From: Plasmodium relictum | Lineage: Eukaryota > Apicomplexa > Aconoidasida > Haemosporida > Plasmodiidae | DNA length: 64,000 bases | Direction of reading: 5' to 3' | Assembly: GCF_900005765.1 (NCBI RefSeq) | Contig: NC_041689.1 | Span: 248,001-312,000, forward strand | The notes under the pieces: model-generated | Told to the model about the DNA's origin: nothing | The model's database searches: none | The model's input: the letters and a program-made list of their open reading frames with translations, nothing else | Shown here: piece after piece, positions 48,001-60,300 of the stretch | Numbering within the stretch: position 1 is the stretch's first letter | Layout: every line of letters starts with the position of its first letter | Program-made: the position numbers and the translations under genes

Positions 48001-49174
48001 TACTGTTAATTTTATGTAAGTTTGAATTCATTTTATTATTTCTATAATCTTTTTTATAAGATAAATTTCTATTATATGTAATAAAATTTTTATAATTACC
48101 ATTTTTATTTAAGATCACATTTTTATTATTCAATTTTTCACTATTATATTTATCATTTATATCTTCATTTTTTCCAAATAAATTAGTCATCGTACTACTT
48201 GTACTAACTGTGCTAATAACAACATTCGCACTATTATTGTTACTTTCATCGTTTTCATCTTTTATTTTATTATTTACTCCACACAATTTATCACTTTCTT
48301 CTTCTTTTACTTCATATTTTTTGATATCTTCATCCCTTTTTTCTATATCGTTAGTTTTAATATTTTCCTCCTTTTTTTTATTTTTTTTATAACTTTTTAC
48401 ACTTTTGTTACTTATTCTTTCTATATCATAATTGTTGATATTTTCTTCTTTTTTTTCTGGATCATTAATTTTTGAATTTTTTATATTATCCTCATTTTTT
48501 CCAAAATTTTCTTTTAAAATATTCCTTTTTTTTAAATCATTTTCATCTTCAACAATCTCTGATCCATTTGTTGATAATTTAGAATTATTACAAAAATAAA
48601 AACTTTTGGGAATTTCAATTGAATTATTATTTTTTGAACATAAATTTTTTTTATCATTCATATTTACATTTTTGCTCATTTCCTTCTTATTGCTATTTAT
48701 GTTTATGTTTTTTGTGTAACTCAAATCATTTTTTTTTTCTATTTTATTATATGCTAATTTCCTAAAGTTCTGGAAAAATTTGTTATTATTATCATTACTA
48801 TTCCTATTTTCCTTGTAATTTATTAAATTTCTATTTAAGAAAGAATTGCTGTTCTTGTTTTTAAATTCATTTTGTGATAATTTGTTAAAATTTTCAACAT
48901 TTTTACTATTCCAATTTATAGTATTTTCTTTTTGATTGTTGCTGTTACTACTTTTTTCATTGTTTTTTTTTATAATTTTATCACTATGAGCATTTTCATT
49001 GAATTTTTCAAAAGAATAGCCTCTCTCATTTTTATTTTTTTTGTATTTATTAATTTTATCATCTATAATTGCTTGATTTTTTGAGTTCATTGATTGAAAG
49101 GTATTTTTATTTTCTTTTTTAACATAATCACATTTTCCTATATTTCTATTTTTCATTGCTTTTGAATTGTTCAT
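45035..49174 (-). CDS. Asn-rich low-complexity protein, 1379 aa
   Basis: Single exon dominated by Asn, Lys, Asp and Tyr. Degenerate short repeats of YKNND / KNSDNYKNN type run from about residue 370 to 640, and nearly pure Asn/Asp tracts cover about 710-870 (46560-47030). The one segment with ordinary composition is around residue 1008 (SLSFKEFKKWIGNRYNKLLEAYIDQE), probably two helices and the likely functional core. The C-terminus is Asn/Ser-rich. No signal peptide or membrane segment. The reverse strand and other frames give long Ile/Leu ORFs, which are artefacts of the AAT/GAT triplet repeats. Not recognised; RNA-binding or transcription-related roles are common for such proteins in Plasmodium but unproven here. 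Confidence 0.72.
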   Translation of the reverse strand: MNNSKAMKNRNIGKCDYVKKENKNTFQSMNSKNQAIIDDKINKYKKNKNERGYSFEKFNENAHSDKIIKKNNEKSSNSNNQKENTINWNSKNVENFNKLSQNEFKNKNSNSFLNRNLINYKENRNSNDNNNKFFQNFRKLAYNKIEKKNDLSYTKNININSNKKEMSKNVNMNDKKNLCSKNNNSIEIPKSFYFCNNSKLSTNGSEIVEDENDLKKRNILKENFGKNEDNIKNSKINDPEKKEENINNYDIERISNKSVKSYKKNKKKEENIKTNDIEKRDEDIKKYEVKEEESDKLCGVNNKIKDENDESNNNSANVVISTVSTSSTMTNLFGKNEDINDKYNSEKLNNKNVILNKNGNYKNFITYNRNLSYKKDYRNNKMNSNLHKINSNYRNNDINKKNEFKKNESFKNDDIHKNSDNYKYNNINEYKNCDNLKNNYKNNEKFKDTENYKMNGINNYKNGNNGNYKSNDSYKIKENFKNNNMNNYRNSINSVYKSVDNSKSSDISKNNDNMQNIDNYKNDIYKNNNISKNSDNYKNNNFKINYNNNGDNHYYKNNNHNDTNNNGDNYYKKNNNDNYFYKNNYNYEQYDENGGYRNTNFKNRNELSNIKKIDVKYNNGESYVRKYNNDANYFKKSDAMNNSFNKKDLYTYKNKSNNNYKNGIINIIINNKEPNNYEKENNYTKNDLNDITLENIYESSTNSLEKIFDKVHNTTTASTTIYSNNKDNKNNNNNNDYNNKDDNNNVNNNNDKNNSKDDISNNEYDNINKDNNNNNNNFNSNNDSDNSNDINNINNDINNNTINDDVNNDNNISKDDINNNVTNDNNKNKDDINNKDDINNNVSNDYNNNSINNDNNAINDNNGINNSDLKFLKKKNKKKEYQNEEYLNDHEKKYVNINTKNYVYEKEKYKINNFFLEKDNLCENIETISDDKIKNCENNLSKNYGNLENDEYYYTKRNEDNLIKNDDDNNITKTTNNNIINDSEDIKNHIRESKDENNDDENSSSLSFKEFKKWIGNRYNKLLEAYIDQENRKKNNNEIFEDEIKMYKLNPYNNSNIIENNIVNEISEISEKNNNSSIIFNESSLNFHNNSISSNGNLLHNENKNRYSNLIIKNNYTDIINDPYNNTNNNYILSSANSTLSYNNIYNEEEKYYPNSYRLNNQNTSASSFQKNSSNSKCTYTNFSSNKKFDNSKKGDYSNTHLNTFIKNTNNSYKNNQNTEKMIDYNFNKKTLYYEKNATDQHLDNNHSINKKLSKYQMNNQSFFKKKYQNSEQRNDFIKNEANNQVAYKSNRHVICHLNNQPDNRISKLINEQYNKRNNSNDLNDQFCTSKHKILNNPLLRNNSEFPFVYNSNKNMSNKKINAEYLSTQNEVNKKRQYE

Positions 49175-52100
49175 TTTAATTTAAAATTTTTTTTTTTTTC
49201 TTTTTTTACTTTTCCTACTTTTTTCTAGGATGTTTTTCTTTTTCTTTTTTTATTGCTTAATATGAATTTATCAAAATTAAAAGAATAAAAAAATGGTACA
49301 TATATATATATTAACGTCAATTTTTATAGATTTATAAAAAAGATAAATACTTAGTTCATTATAAAAATATATTTATATTAAAAATCAATTTACCTTAACT
49401 GTTAATAATATATTTATAAAATATTAATTGATATGAAATTATAAAGACATTTAATGTATTAATTTATAAAAATAAATTTTAAAAGATTTCTCAATATAAG
49501 TTTACATGCATAAATATATCGTATAAAAAATGTGCATAATTCAAATATATACTATGTAATATCACTTTTTAATCAAAAGAAAATTTCAAAAATTGAATAT
49601 TACATTTAAAGAAAAATCAAGTAAAAAAAAAAAAAATAAAATAAATAAGAGATTACATCTATTAGTTAATAGGAAATTGAGTCTATATATTTAACTTTTT
49701 TTTTTCATATTTTTCCATTATTTTTCATTTTTTTTTTTTTTACAAACTATTATTTTTGTATTTTTTAAATTTTTATATTTCAACCCCTTTTTATTTTATT
49801 TTTTTTTTTTTTGTTTATATTTTTGTTGCAATGTTATTATTTTTTTTAATTCTTATTAGCATAATATTTTTCTTTTCGTACGCATATATAGCACAAATTA
49901 GTTAAATTAAATTTTTTTTCTTTTTAATGTATATTATTTTTATAAAAAATAAAGAAATCTCTTTTATCTTAATATTTAATGATTCATATTTTTTATTAAA
50001 GAATTTTTTTCTTAAATTAAAAACTATTTAAAATTTATACTTCATATATTTACCTATTGTTATTTTATTTAAATATTTATTTATTTAATTTTTTTTTTAA
50101 TTAAGAATTAATTTTAATAATAAAATACTACTTATATGAGAAAAACCGAAATATAAATAATACATTTTTTTCTTTTAAATTTACATGTATTCTTATTTTT
50201 ATTCTTTTTAATTTATAATTTTTTTTTTTTTTTTTTATCTATATCAAAACTTAAAAAAAAATTATATATTCTTTTAAAAAAAAATAACATTCACATGATA
50301 GTTTCTTTTTTTATCTTGTTGATTTATTTATCTTTTTATCCTCCTTTTAATTCTCATGAAATTTAATTTTATGTTAAAAATATTATGCAATTTTATATTT
50401 AAAATATATTAGACAATTATAAAAATATTAAAAAAAAATGCATATACATATATATAATTCATAAATTATTAACAACATTAAGAATAACAAAATACAAAAA
50501 TGTATAGATATGAGAATATTTGTCTTAATATAATTTAACTTTTTTTGTTAATTGTTTAATATAGAATATTACAATATTATTTTTTTTTCTTTTCTTTTTT
50601 TTATACTCATATATATAAATTTAATAAGAAAATTTTCATTCCTTTATTAGCATCTAGATTAATAAATAATACGAAAGTTCATTATTATATTAGAAGTTTA
50701 TTAATTTTTTTTTTTTTTTTATATATTTAAAGGGGATTTATTAAATATATTTCTAATAAAGTAAAAATGTATTTAATGAATCAAACAAAATACTATATAT
50801 TTTAATTTATATTAAAAACGTAAAATAAAATAAACAATTTTTTACAGTCTATATCAATTTTTTTATATTTATATCAACTTCAATATGATTTTTTAAAATG
50901 AATAATTAAAATTTTGCAATTACTTTTTTGTTTTCTTAATTAAAATTTTAAAAGAGAATAAATCAATATTATAATTTTTTTTTTTATGAAGAATAATTTT
51001 TTTAATTTATTTTTTTAATTATAAATTATTATTAAATGTATTCACATTAATTATAATTAGAAGAATTACTATTATAAAGAGATTTCTGAATTAAGATGCT
51101 TTAATTTTGTTTAGATATATTATTTCTTCTTTAATTTATAAATTTTTTTTTTTTCTATTAAATTTATTCCGTGTATATTGGAATAAAGTAAAAAAAAATA
51201 GCAATTTATAAATTTTGTGCCCTTAATATTTCCCATTAGTTATTATAAAATTGCATATTTTTTTTAAAAATTTCTTCATAATATTATAAAATAAAATAAT
51301 AAATTTAGAAAATTTCAAAATTAAAAAGATTTTAATATCAAAAAAAAAAAAAAAAAGTGAATATATGTCTATTTTATTTTATGTTATTTTTCACTTAAAA
51401 AATATAACAAAATAACGATAAATAAAAAACATAAAAAAACAAATATTTCATTTTCATATTTCATAGAATAAAATTAAAATACCTAAACTATTTTGATACT
51501 TTTATAAAATTTGAAAAAATTTTTAAACTTTTGAAAAACAAAATTTTTATTATATAAATACATATATATTTATATATATATATATGATTTATTATTCCCA
51601 TTAAATTCTAAAAGAAAAAACATAGTTTTTTTTTCTTATATAAAAACTTATTTTTTTTTGAGATACATTGTAATGTTAGAAGATAATTTAGAAAATAAAA
51701 AAAAATTATAAATTAAAATTTATAAAAAGTATAATTTCCTAAACGTAAAAAATTATGATTTACAATAGTGTCAATCAAGATAAAAAGTTAATTAAAAAAA
51801 ATATTAGAATTTAAATGTTATAAAAAAAAAAAAAGAATAAAAAAAAAAAAAAGATAAAAAAAAAAAAGATCTGAATAAAAAAGAATTCTACTAAGCATAC
51901 TACATAGTGTTTTGACAATTAAATATAAAAAAAAGAAAGTGTTCTAATTTTTGTTGAAAACATATTTTTCATTTATTTTATGATTTCTATTTAACTTTTT
52001 TTTTTTTGTTATAGGAATATTTGACATAATCTATATATATTTATTGGCTTCTTCATTTTAACCTTTTTCTTAATTATTTATTGGTTTTCTTTTTAAAATT

Positions 52101-52189
52101 CTGATCTATTATATATTATAATATTATAACTATATTGTTCTCTCTCGTTAATATTCATTTTCTTAATTTTTTTTTTCTATCTAATTATT
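49175..52189. other. 3-kb gene-free spacer
   Basis: About 3.0 kb upstream of the Asn-rich gene with no coding-like ORF. It contains many poly-A and poly-T runs and an A-rich, G-interrupted stretch near 51820-51870. It is the likely long 5' region of the 49174 gene plus the 3' region of the next gene. A centromere was considered but not supported. Confidence 0.5.
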
Positions 52190-53265
52190 TTAAGATTGCA
52201 TTCTTTTAAATATTTCCTCATGACGACATTTTATATTCGAACATTTAAAAATTAATTTAGTGTTTTCAATAGCTTCCTCAAGATATTTATGCACTAAATC
52301 TGAACTCCATTGAGCTAAATGCTTTGTTGTTTTTATATCATCATCATCCTGATTTTCTTTCTTTACTTTTGATAAACTTTCATCTTCAATATGCGAAATA
52401 CTTTCAAAACCAACCTCGGAGTCTGAATAAACAGGATATACATGCATGTTTCCTTTAAAACAAAAAAAAAAAAAATGTAAAAATAAATTAAATAGAAATT
52501 GTAATGCTATTTTATTTTCTATTATTATATTTTCTTATTGATACCCTCTTCTCCTTCTAAATACAAAAATCTATTTTTTTTACTTTTTTTATTTTCTAAA
52601 TCCTTCTCCTTTTCAATATTATCTAGTTTTTTAACTTTGACATGTTTTGCTGCTGTTAAATATTTTACAGAAATTCATTCATTTATTATTTTTATTTTTT
52701 TAAATTTTAGAAAAGTATATACATATATACACGTTAATATATGTTCTAAATATATTATATATATTTTTACATTCTTATAAATTTATATATATTTAATGTA
52801 TATTTTATTTTATTTCTTTAATAGAATAAAAGTATTTTTACCAATTAGCCACCTCTTTTCATTAATTTTAATAACTTTTTCATTTTTCCTTTTATTTCTT
52901 AAATTAAATTTTGATGAACTTTTATTTTCACATAATTTTATATCATTAGTTTTAATAATTTTATTAGAAGTATTTTTAGATATAGGAAAAATAGCATTCA
53001 CTGTCTTATTATTTTTATTGTCTTTTAGAATATATGTATTATTATTTGTTTTATTTAAATTATTTTTTACTTCATAATTATTTATATTTATTAATTCTCT
53101 TCTTTTTGTATTATTATTCACTTTAGAAAAGTATAAATTCTTATTTTTTAAAGCATAAGCATTAATAGAATTTTTCTTGAACTCATTTATTTCATTTCGT
53201 AATTTATTTATTTTCAAATGAAAATTTTCAATTTTATCATTCCATCTATAATTTATCGTTTCCAT
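52190..53265 (-). CDS. Three-exon hypothetical protein, 264 aa
   Basis: Predicted exons are 52842-53265, 52545-52652 and 52190-52452. All joins are phase 1 and restore frame: WLI|AAKHVKVKK and EGEE|GNMHVYPVY. The N-terminus (METINYRWNDKIENFHLKINKLRNEI) is a short coiled coil, the middle is basic and Asn-rich, and the last exon is acidic (SDSEVGFESISHIEDESLS) and then helical (AQWSSDLVHKYLEEAIENTKL) with a CSNIKC pair of cysteines. Without splicing this would look like two tiny unrelated ORFs. No family recognised. The helix with an AQWS start and Cys pair is the most conserved-looking part. Confidence 0.68.
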
Positions 53266-53785
53266 TTTTATATACTTTTAAAGAAGTTATTAGAAGCTTA
53301 ATAATTTAAAAAAAAAAAAAAGAGTTTAAATTTATAAAAACAAAACAAATAAGCAATGTAACAACAAAAAAAGAAAAAAGAGTTGACAAAAAATTATTTT
53401 TTTTTTTTATATTTAAAAAATATTATTTTTATAATATATATTTTAATGGAAAAAAAAAAAAAATAAATGAATTGATAAAAAAATTTTGTCAAAATACTAT
53501 AATATTCATAAATATTTAATTAAATTTTCTAATTCTTTTTAATTCAACAAAAAAATAGCATATTTTTATATAAAAAAAATATAACTGTAACCTATTTTAT
53601 TAATGTGTACATACATTTTTAATTTTTTAAGATTAAAATTTTTTTTTAAATATTGAATAAAATTTAAAAATTGTTATATTAACTTTAGTATATGATATAC
53701 ATATTTTCTTTAATAATAGACCTTTTATAATTTTATTATGATGTTCTTACATATTTTTTTTTAGTACGTATTTAGTATAATTTCA
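53266..53785. other. Intergenic spacer
   Basis: About 520 bp between two minus-strand genes, A/T-rich with poly-A runs. Nothing recognised. Confidence 0.4.
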
Positions 53786-56125
53786 TTACCATATACAATT
53801 TTTCATTTTATATTTTTGTATAAAAATGTCGATTAAATTATTACTATTTGACAAACATACAGAAGAATAATTATATTCTGTTAATTTTTCTTCTATTTCT
53901 ATGAGATTATAAGAATCAATAGATGCATAATTTATTTGATCTTCTGTTAGGGGTCTTTTACTCCAATCAGATAATTGCAATTGTTTATCTAATTTTCTTT
54001 TTAAAAATTTTTGACATAAATCATTTAGACTTTTAAAATGAAGTTTACTGATTTTGTTATGGGAAACAATTGTATCGTCATATTTATTGAAACTATTTTT
54101 TATTTCATTATTAAGATCGTAATGGTTACTATTTATTACCTTTTTAAATAATGCAATATCATTTTTTTCAATAATATCTCTATTAAATAATTCGAAATGA
54201 AAAGCATTATTATCGCATATAATATCTTTATGATTTTTTATGTTCATATATAATGGATCCTTTAAGTCTATTACATTAACAAACGTGTTTAAATGAGAAA
54301 TATTTTGAAAAAAAGAAGATATTTTTTGCATATCACAAGAAAAATTGTAAAATAATTTGTATATAAATGGATTTTCTAATAGCCACTTAAAAAAAGAATA
54401 TATTAATAATTTAAAATTATAATCAATATTTAATAAATCAACTATATAAATTTCTTTACTTGTTGAAACTGAAATTATACTCACTTTTTGATCTTTACAC
54501 CATTCTACATCTATAGCAACAAAATATCTTTTCTTTTTTTTTTTTAAATTATTATTAATATCTTCTATAGTAATGATATTATCATATACTTCTATTTTAT
54601 ACGTATCTTCAATATTATAAATGTTTTCTTCCCAATATTTTTGCTGTTCATTTTTTATACATATCATTAACTTTTTAAATTCGTCAGCATCTTTCAAAAG
54701 TAATATATTTTTCATATTATCAGGTAAATAATAATATTCAGTATTTATAATATTACTATTTTCTTGATTTTTTCTTTTTAACATATCATTATTTATTTCT
54801 ATTTTCTTTATATCATCTTCTTTTCTAACACCTGAATTATCTAAAAGTATATATTCCTTTGTAGCTAAATACCCCCAATAACTCAACGAAAATTCTATTA
54901 AAAAAAAAGATAAATATAATGTCAAAAAAAAGAAGAAAAAAAATATGATATAAAAAATAATAAAAAAGATAAAAAGGAGGTAATAAAATATAAAAATTAA
55001 TAAACAAAAAAAAAAAAAAAAAAAAATAAATAAATAAATAAATGACTTAGAGAGTAAGATAATTAAAAATAAGGAATAATCTTATATAAACATTTTAAAG
55101 GAAATAATTATACCTGTTAATGGGTCTACATATAACAGAAAAAGGAAAACTTCTTTTTTCAAATCATTACATTTTAATGAATTTAAAAATAAAAAGAGGA
55201 GATTTTTTGATTGAATTTTTAAAATATTTTTCAGTAAAATTAAGCAATTAAATGAAGAGTTTTCCTTAAAAGGTTTTGTAATATTCATACTTTCAGAATA
55301 AAATATAGATGCTAATTCAATAGCTTTCGAAAAAAAATTTTTATCATTTAAAAACTCATAAAATAAGTAGTCTAAATTTTTTACATCTAATTTTTCTTTT
55401 AGTTGATTTTTATCGTAATTTATATAATTTAGTACATAGAAGAATTTTTTATATTTAATAATTTCACACATTAAATTAATATCTAATGAATTCATATTAT
55501 TTATGTTATTTTTAAAATAAAATTCCAAACTATTTAATACTATATCTTGTATAATATTTTTTTTACTATTTTTTAATGAGGGACTAGCAGATTTTATAGT
55601 ATTATCGTTAAAAATACAAAAAATAAATTCTCCATTTTCATTTTTAAAAATCCTGTGATAACATTTAATCAAATCAAGATATATTCTTTTAATATTATCT
55701 TTATATTCGTTTGGTGTTGCAACGTTTTTGGTATCTAAAAACTTTAGAACAAAAAATATTACATTTGCGCAAATAGCCCTAACTTCCTTACTTTTACATA
55801 AAGGTTGCAATATATCATATATATTCTCTTTAACATAAACTTTATTGTTTGAGGAATCATTAAAATTTTTTAAATTGTCAAAATTGTAGAGTTCATTCTT
55901 TGTTGAGTAATTTTTTTTTATCCATGTATTTTTTAATTTTTCAAAAAAAAAATTTGCATATGATTTATTTATCTTGTATCCATTAAGATTCAATAATGAG
56001 TAATGTAACTTGCCTATTAATTTATTACTTTTATTGTTCCATGAATAGTAAGATTTCCTCCCATATTTGAAGATAGAAAAATAATTTTGTTTACTACATT
56101 TTAATTTACTGTAATACTTTTGCAT
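53786..56125 (-). CDS. DEDDy 3'-5' exonuclease, MUT-7/EXD3-like
   Basis: Predicted exons are 55114-56125 and 53786-54894 (706 aa). The donor GTATAA and acceptor AATAG join LLYVDPLT to EFSLSYWGYL in phase 1, so the ATG at 54925 lies in the intron and is not a start. The first 340 residues are helical, and the C-terminal half is a DnaQ-like nuclease. Motifs: VAIDVEW (Asp, Glu) near 464, FYNFSCDMQKIS (Asp) near 526, and YASIDSYNL near 661, whose Tyr-x-x-x-Asp marks the DEDDy class shared by RNase D and WRN. LSDWSKRPLTEDQINYASID matches the conserved RNase D/MUT-7 C-terminal segment. The helical N-terminus plus nuclease order resembles MUT-7. Likely trims RNA 3' ends. A basic, Tyr-rich N-terminus (MQKYYSKLKCSKQ) may target an organelle. 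Confidence 0.83.
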
Positions 56126-57358
56126 ATTTCTTCATTTAAAAAATTTTACATTTAAAGAAATATATAATAGTATACATAATTTTATTATAATAAATATTAA
56201 GCTTTATCATATCTAAAACTATTAGGATATATTACAATTTTTTTTATGAAATAATAATTTTCTTTTTTTTTATTTCTTTCTAAACTTTTATCAATATTTA
56301 TATGAATTTTTTAAATAATAATTATACACATCACAAAAAAAAAAAAAAAAGATAAATATTTAAAAAAATAATATTTAATAAAAAATAATTTTTTAAATAA
56401 ATACTTTTTAATATATTGTTAAAAAAAAAATTATAAAAATAGTATTATTTATAAAAAGTGTTTCTTTCTATATAATTTTGTACAATAATTATTTTGTAAT
56501 TTTTTTTTTAAGAAAATTTTCTTATTTTTTAAAAAATATTTTGGAATTTTCTATAAATTTTCTTTATATATATATATATATGTTGTTTCATTTAGATAAA
56601 TTTTTTTTAATATTTACAAAAATGAGAATACATATTAAAAACATTTATTAAAAAAAAAAAAAAATAATAATAATAATAACAAATATTTAAAAATTATGAA
56701 AATCAAAATGTGAGAATCAAAATTTCATATGATAAAACAATATTAAAATTGTTCATGAAAATAAGAAAATAAACAAAAACCATATAATCTATGATATTCC
56801 TAATGTTTATTCCATGAACATAAAAGTAATAAACGAATTAAAAAATGAAAGTGTATATGTATAATTTATTAATTCATTACATAAACGTAAAAAAATTTTT
56901 AAATATATAACAAAAAAATTTTAAATTATCAAAAACGTAAATGAAGTTTCATTAACAAATTTTATATAAATATACAAATTTAGAATAATATGGAAAAAAA
57001 AAAAGTATAAATTTCAAATGATGCAGATAAAAAAAAAAAAGGAAAATAAATATATAAGTATGTGCGATTTTTTGTTTAATATATATGTTATATTTTTCTT
57101 GCAAATTAAATTCCCTTTTTTTTTATTTTAATTTTAATAGTTTAAGTTCATTTTTTGTATTCATTTTTTTTTTTAAATGAATATCTCATATCATCTTATA
57201 ATTGAATTCTTCTATCTAAAATATTTTATAATTCCTTTTTTGATTAGATTTTTATGGTTTAAATTTTTTTTTTGTAAATTTATGTTTTTTTATTTGTTAT
57301 ATATTTTAACTATTTTTATCTTTCGAAGTAGATTGAAAAAAAAGAAAATTCACTTGCA
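56126..57358. other. Spacer between calpain stop and exonuclease start
   Basis: About 1.2 kb of poly-A/T DNA with short (TA)n and (AAT)n tracts near 56568 and 56655. It should contain the exonuclease promoter and the calpain 3' UTR. No gene seen. Confidence 0.45.
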
Positions 57359-60300
57359 TTAATGAATAGGATAACACTTATCTATAGTAATTGCTTTATC
57401 AGAAACAAAATGAACTTCATGATTACATAGAATGTCGTCTTTTATATTTGTTGTTATAAGTAATAAATATGATGTAAGGTTATTTTCTAACTCTACTAAT
57501 GATATTAAGACAGAATTAAATTTTATGTAATAATCATAAGCACATGTAGAAAGAGGAAGAATATCATTACCTGAACTACCATGTATGTTACATTTTTCTA
57601 TTAGTTTGTATATCGATCCATTATATGAAATAGTAGTGTTAAAATAATTATTTTTTATAATATTTCCATTTTCACAATCATTGGTAAAAAAATCCGTTGA
57701 ACTTACTATTTTATAAATATTAACTAACGGTATTCCTTTAATATCCCTATTTTGAAGAAATGTGATTCTTAATGATAATAAAGTAACTGATGTAGTATGA
57801 AATAAAATTACTGAATAATTTTTTAAAGAATATAAAGGGACAACTACATATTTAAAGAAAGAAAAGGGAGGTAAAGTATATGCATAAGGAATAAAATACA
57901 AAATCGGTTTTTGCTTAAATTTTGGATAATGTATACATATTTGGTAATTTCCTGTAGTGTTTGCTCTATATAAAGAAGGGATAAGACAGTAAACTCCACT
58001 TTTTAAGGTGCATTCGATATAACAACAACCAGCCTTATATGCTCCACTTGATATGACTTCTCCTTTTTTTAATCCTCTTGGAGAAGATGTTAAACCTTTA
58101 AAAATTCTTAAATTAACAGAATGTTCTTGGGAGCACTCCAAAAATATACAAAAAGGAGACTCTTCAGGAACATAAAATCGTATATGTGGATTTCTAAAAT
58201 AAGACCACAAATTATTTGAGCATCCACCTGCACTTTTATTTGTCCATTCTCCTTTAAAATAAAGAGATTCATAGTTTTCAGGCAATAATGGAGGCAACTC
58301 ATATAATGACAAATGAGTATGACTAAATACTTTTAACGTAAAATTAAATTCTTCTTTCTGAGAATATTGAGATACAATTAATACAAAATCAACATTTCTC
58401 AAAAATTCTTGTTCACTATCTAGAGAAGAATTAAAATTATTTTCATTTGAAGTATTGTTTTTTTGTTTCTTTACATCATAGTTAAAATTATCTTCTACTC
58501 CGCCAATCACTAATTTCGTAAAAGTGCATTCCCCATTAGAATAAATTCCTTGTTTAATTGGAAATAATGGGCAAATTATTCTATCCTTTCCTGCATGAAT
58601 ATGTAAAGCTAAATATTTTTGAGAGACATCTGTTTTTCTTTCTCTAACATGCCTTGACAAAAGAACCCAAACTTCTATGGGTTTTTTTCCGATATAATAT
58701 AAACCGTCTTCTGATAAATCTTGTTTTCGTACATTCACATGTAAAGCAAATTGTGGATTATAAGCTACTAAATGAGTATCATCTAATAGTATTGAGGAAT
58801 TCAAAAAAGCACTATTTTCCCATTTAGTGTGAATTTCAAATTGATAAGGAAAAATAACGCTATTCCAACATATATATATATGAGAAAAATATTTCACTAC
58901 ATCTTTCCAAGGTATCCAGAAGCATCCATCATCTTTACTTTTTGCTTTTTCTAAAGAATAATTTAACTTTCTTTGCAATTCTTTTGTCCATGTTGTTACA
59001 TCGTAATGTGAATACTTTCCTTTCCATCTAATACATCCCCAGGGATTTTTTATATATAATAATTTATCTTCATTATGTGTTTCAATATTTAAAATTGAAT
59101 AAGCATGTCTAGTTACAATTCCAGTTGACATGGATACTCCTTCAGGGTAATCTAATCCTGATGGTGCTGCATCTTTTAATTCTAAAGTACCTAAACAAAC
59201 TACGCATTTTCCTTTTTTTATTCCATCATAAATATTATTCCATATAATATCCCACCTTTTATCATATTCCTCATTCTCTACCTCAGGAGTTAAACTTTCT
59301 TCTTTTTTGTTCAAATCACTATAATTATCAATAGAACCACATACATATGATGATAAATCCATGTTGCTTATCTCTTCATTTATAAATTTATTTCTATAAT
59401 TCTTATATATTTCATAATCTTTACTTTCTTTGAGTAATTTTTTTTTCCTTATATTTATATCAAATAAGTCATTGTTCCTCGACATATCTGTAATTACATT
59501 GGAGTGTATTAAGTTATTAAATGAATATGTAGTTATCAAAGTAGGATTCATTAGATTCATATTTTTTAAATTAATCTCTATTGAACTATGTTCCATTAAG
59601 GTATTATTTTCTAAATTATAGTTAACTGAATTATTTATTATATGATTGCCTTCTGTTGAGTTATTCTCCTCTAATTTATATTCTATTTGAGTATTCAAGG
59701 AATTTAAACATCCATTACTATATAAACTTCTTACACATTTTTTCCCATTTTGATTCTTCTTAAAAATTTTTTTTTTTCCTTTTTTTATTTTCTTCTCTTG
59801 AGATAAATACATTTCTTTAAAAGCCCAATAAATTTTCAATTTTTTGTATTTTATAAAATCTTCTCTTAAATAAGAATAATTAGAATTTCTATGTAAACGA
59901 TGCAAATTTAAGTTAACACAATTTTTTAATGTATGATAATTCGATATAATTGAGTGATTAACATTACATATCTTGTTAGTACAGTTATTTTTCTTCATAA
60001 AAGGAAATGCTAATTGTCTTCTTTTGATTGATTTCTTTTTTTTGTGTTTCATTTTCTCTTCTTTTTCTATTGCTGGTACTTTTTTTATTTTTTCTCTTTT
60101 CTGTGTTTTCGATATAAGTTTATAATGACTATTTTGCTCATCTTTACTAATTCTTTTAATATAATATTTAGATTCATTAAATTCATTTTTCTTTATTTTT
60201 GAATTTTTTTTTTGTAGTGAATGCATAGTAGACTTATCAAAGGAAGGAGGAGAACTTCTTATCTTGGATTTAAAAGAAATTGTAACAGGAATCCAACCAG

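Noticed and set aside
49175-52189. Candidate centromere
   Set aside because: Long and AT-rich but G+C is scattered throughout at ordinary intergenic level by eye; no distinct ultra-AT core.
54895-54925. ATG 54925 as start of the exonuclease gene
   Set aside because: It lies in the T-rich intron; the upstream ORF joins in frame at 54894.
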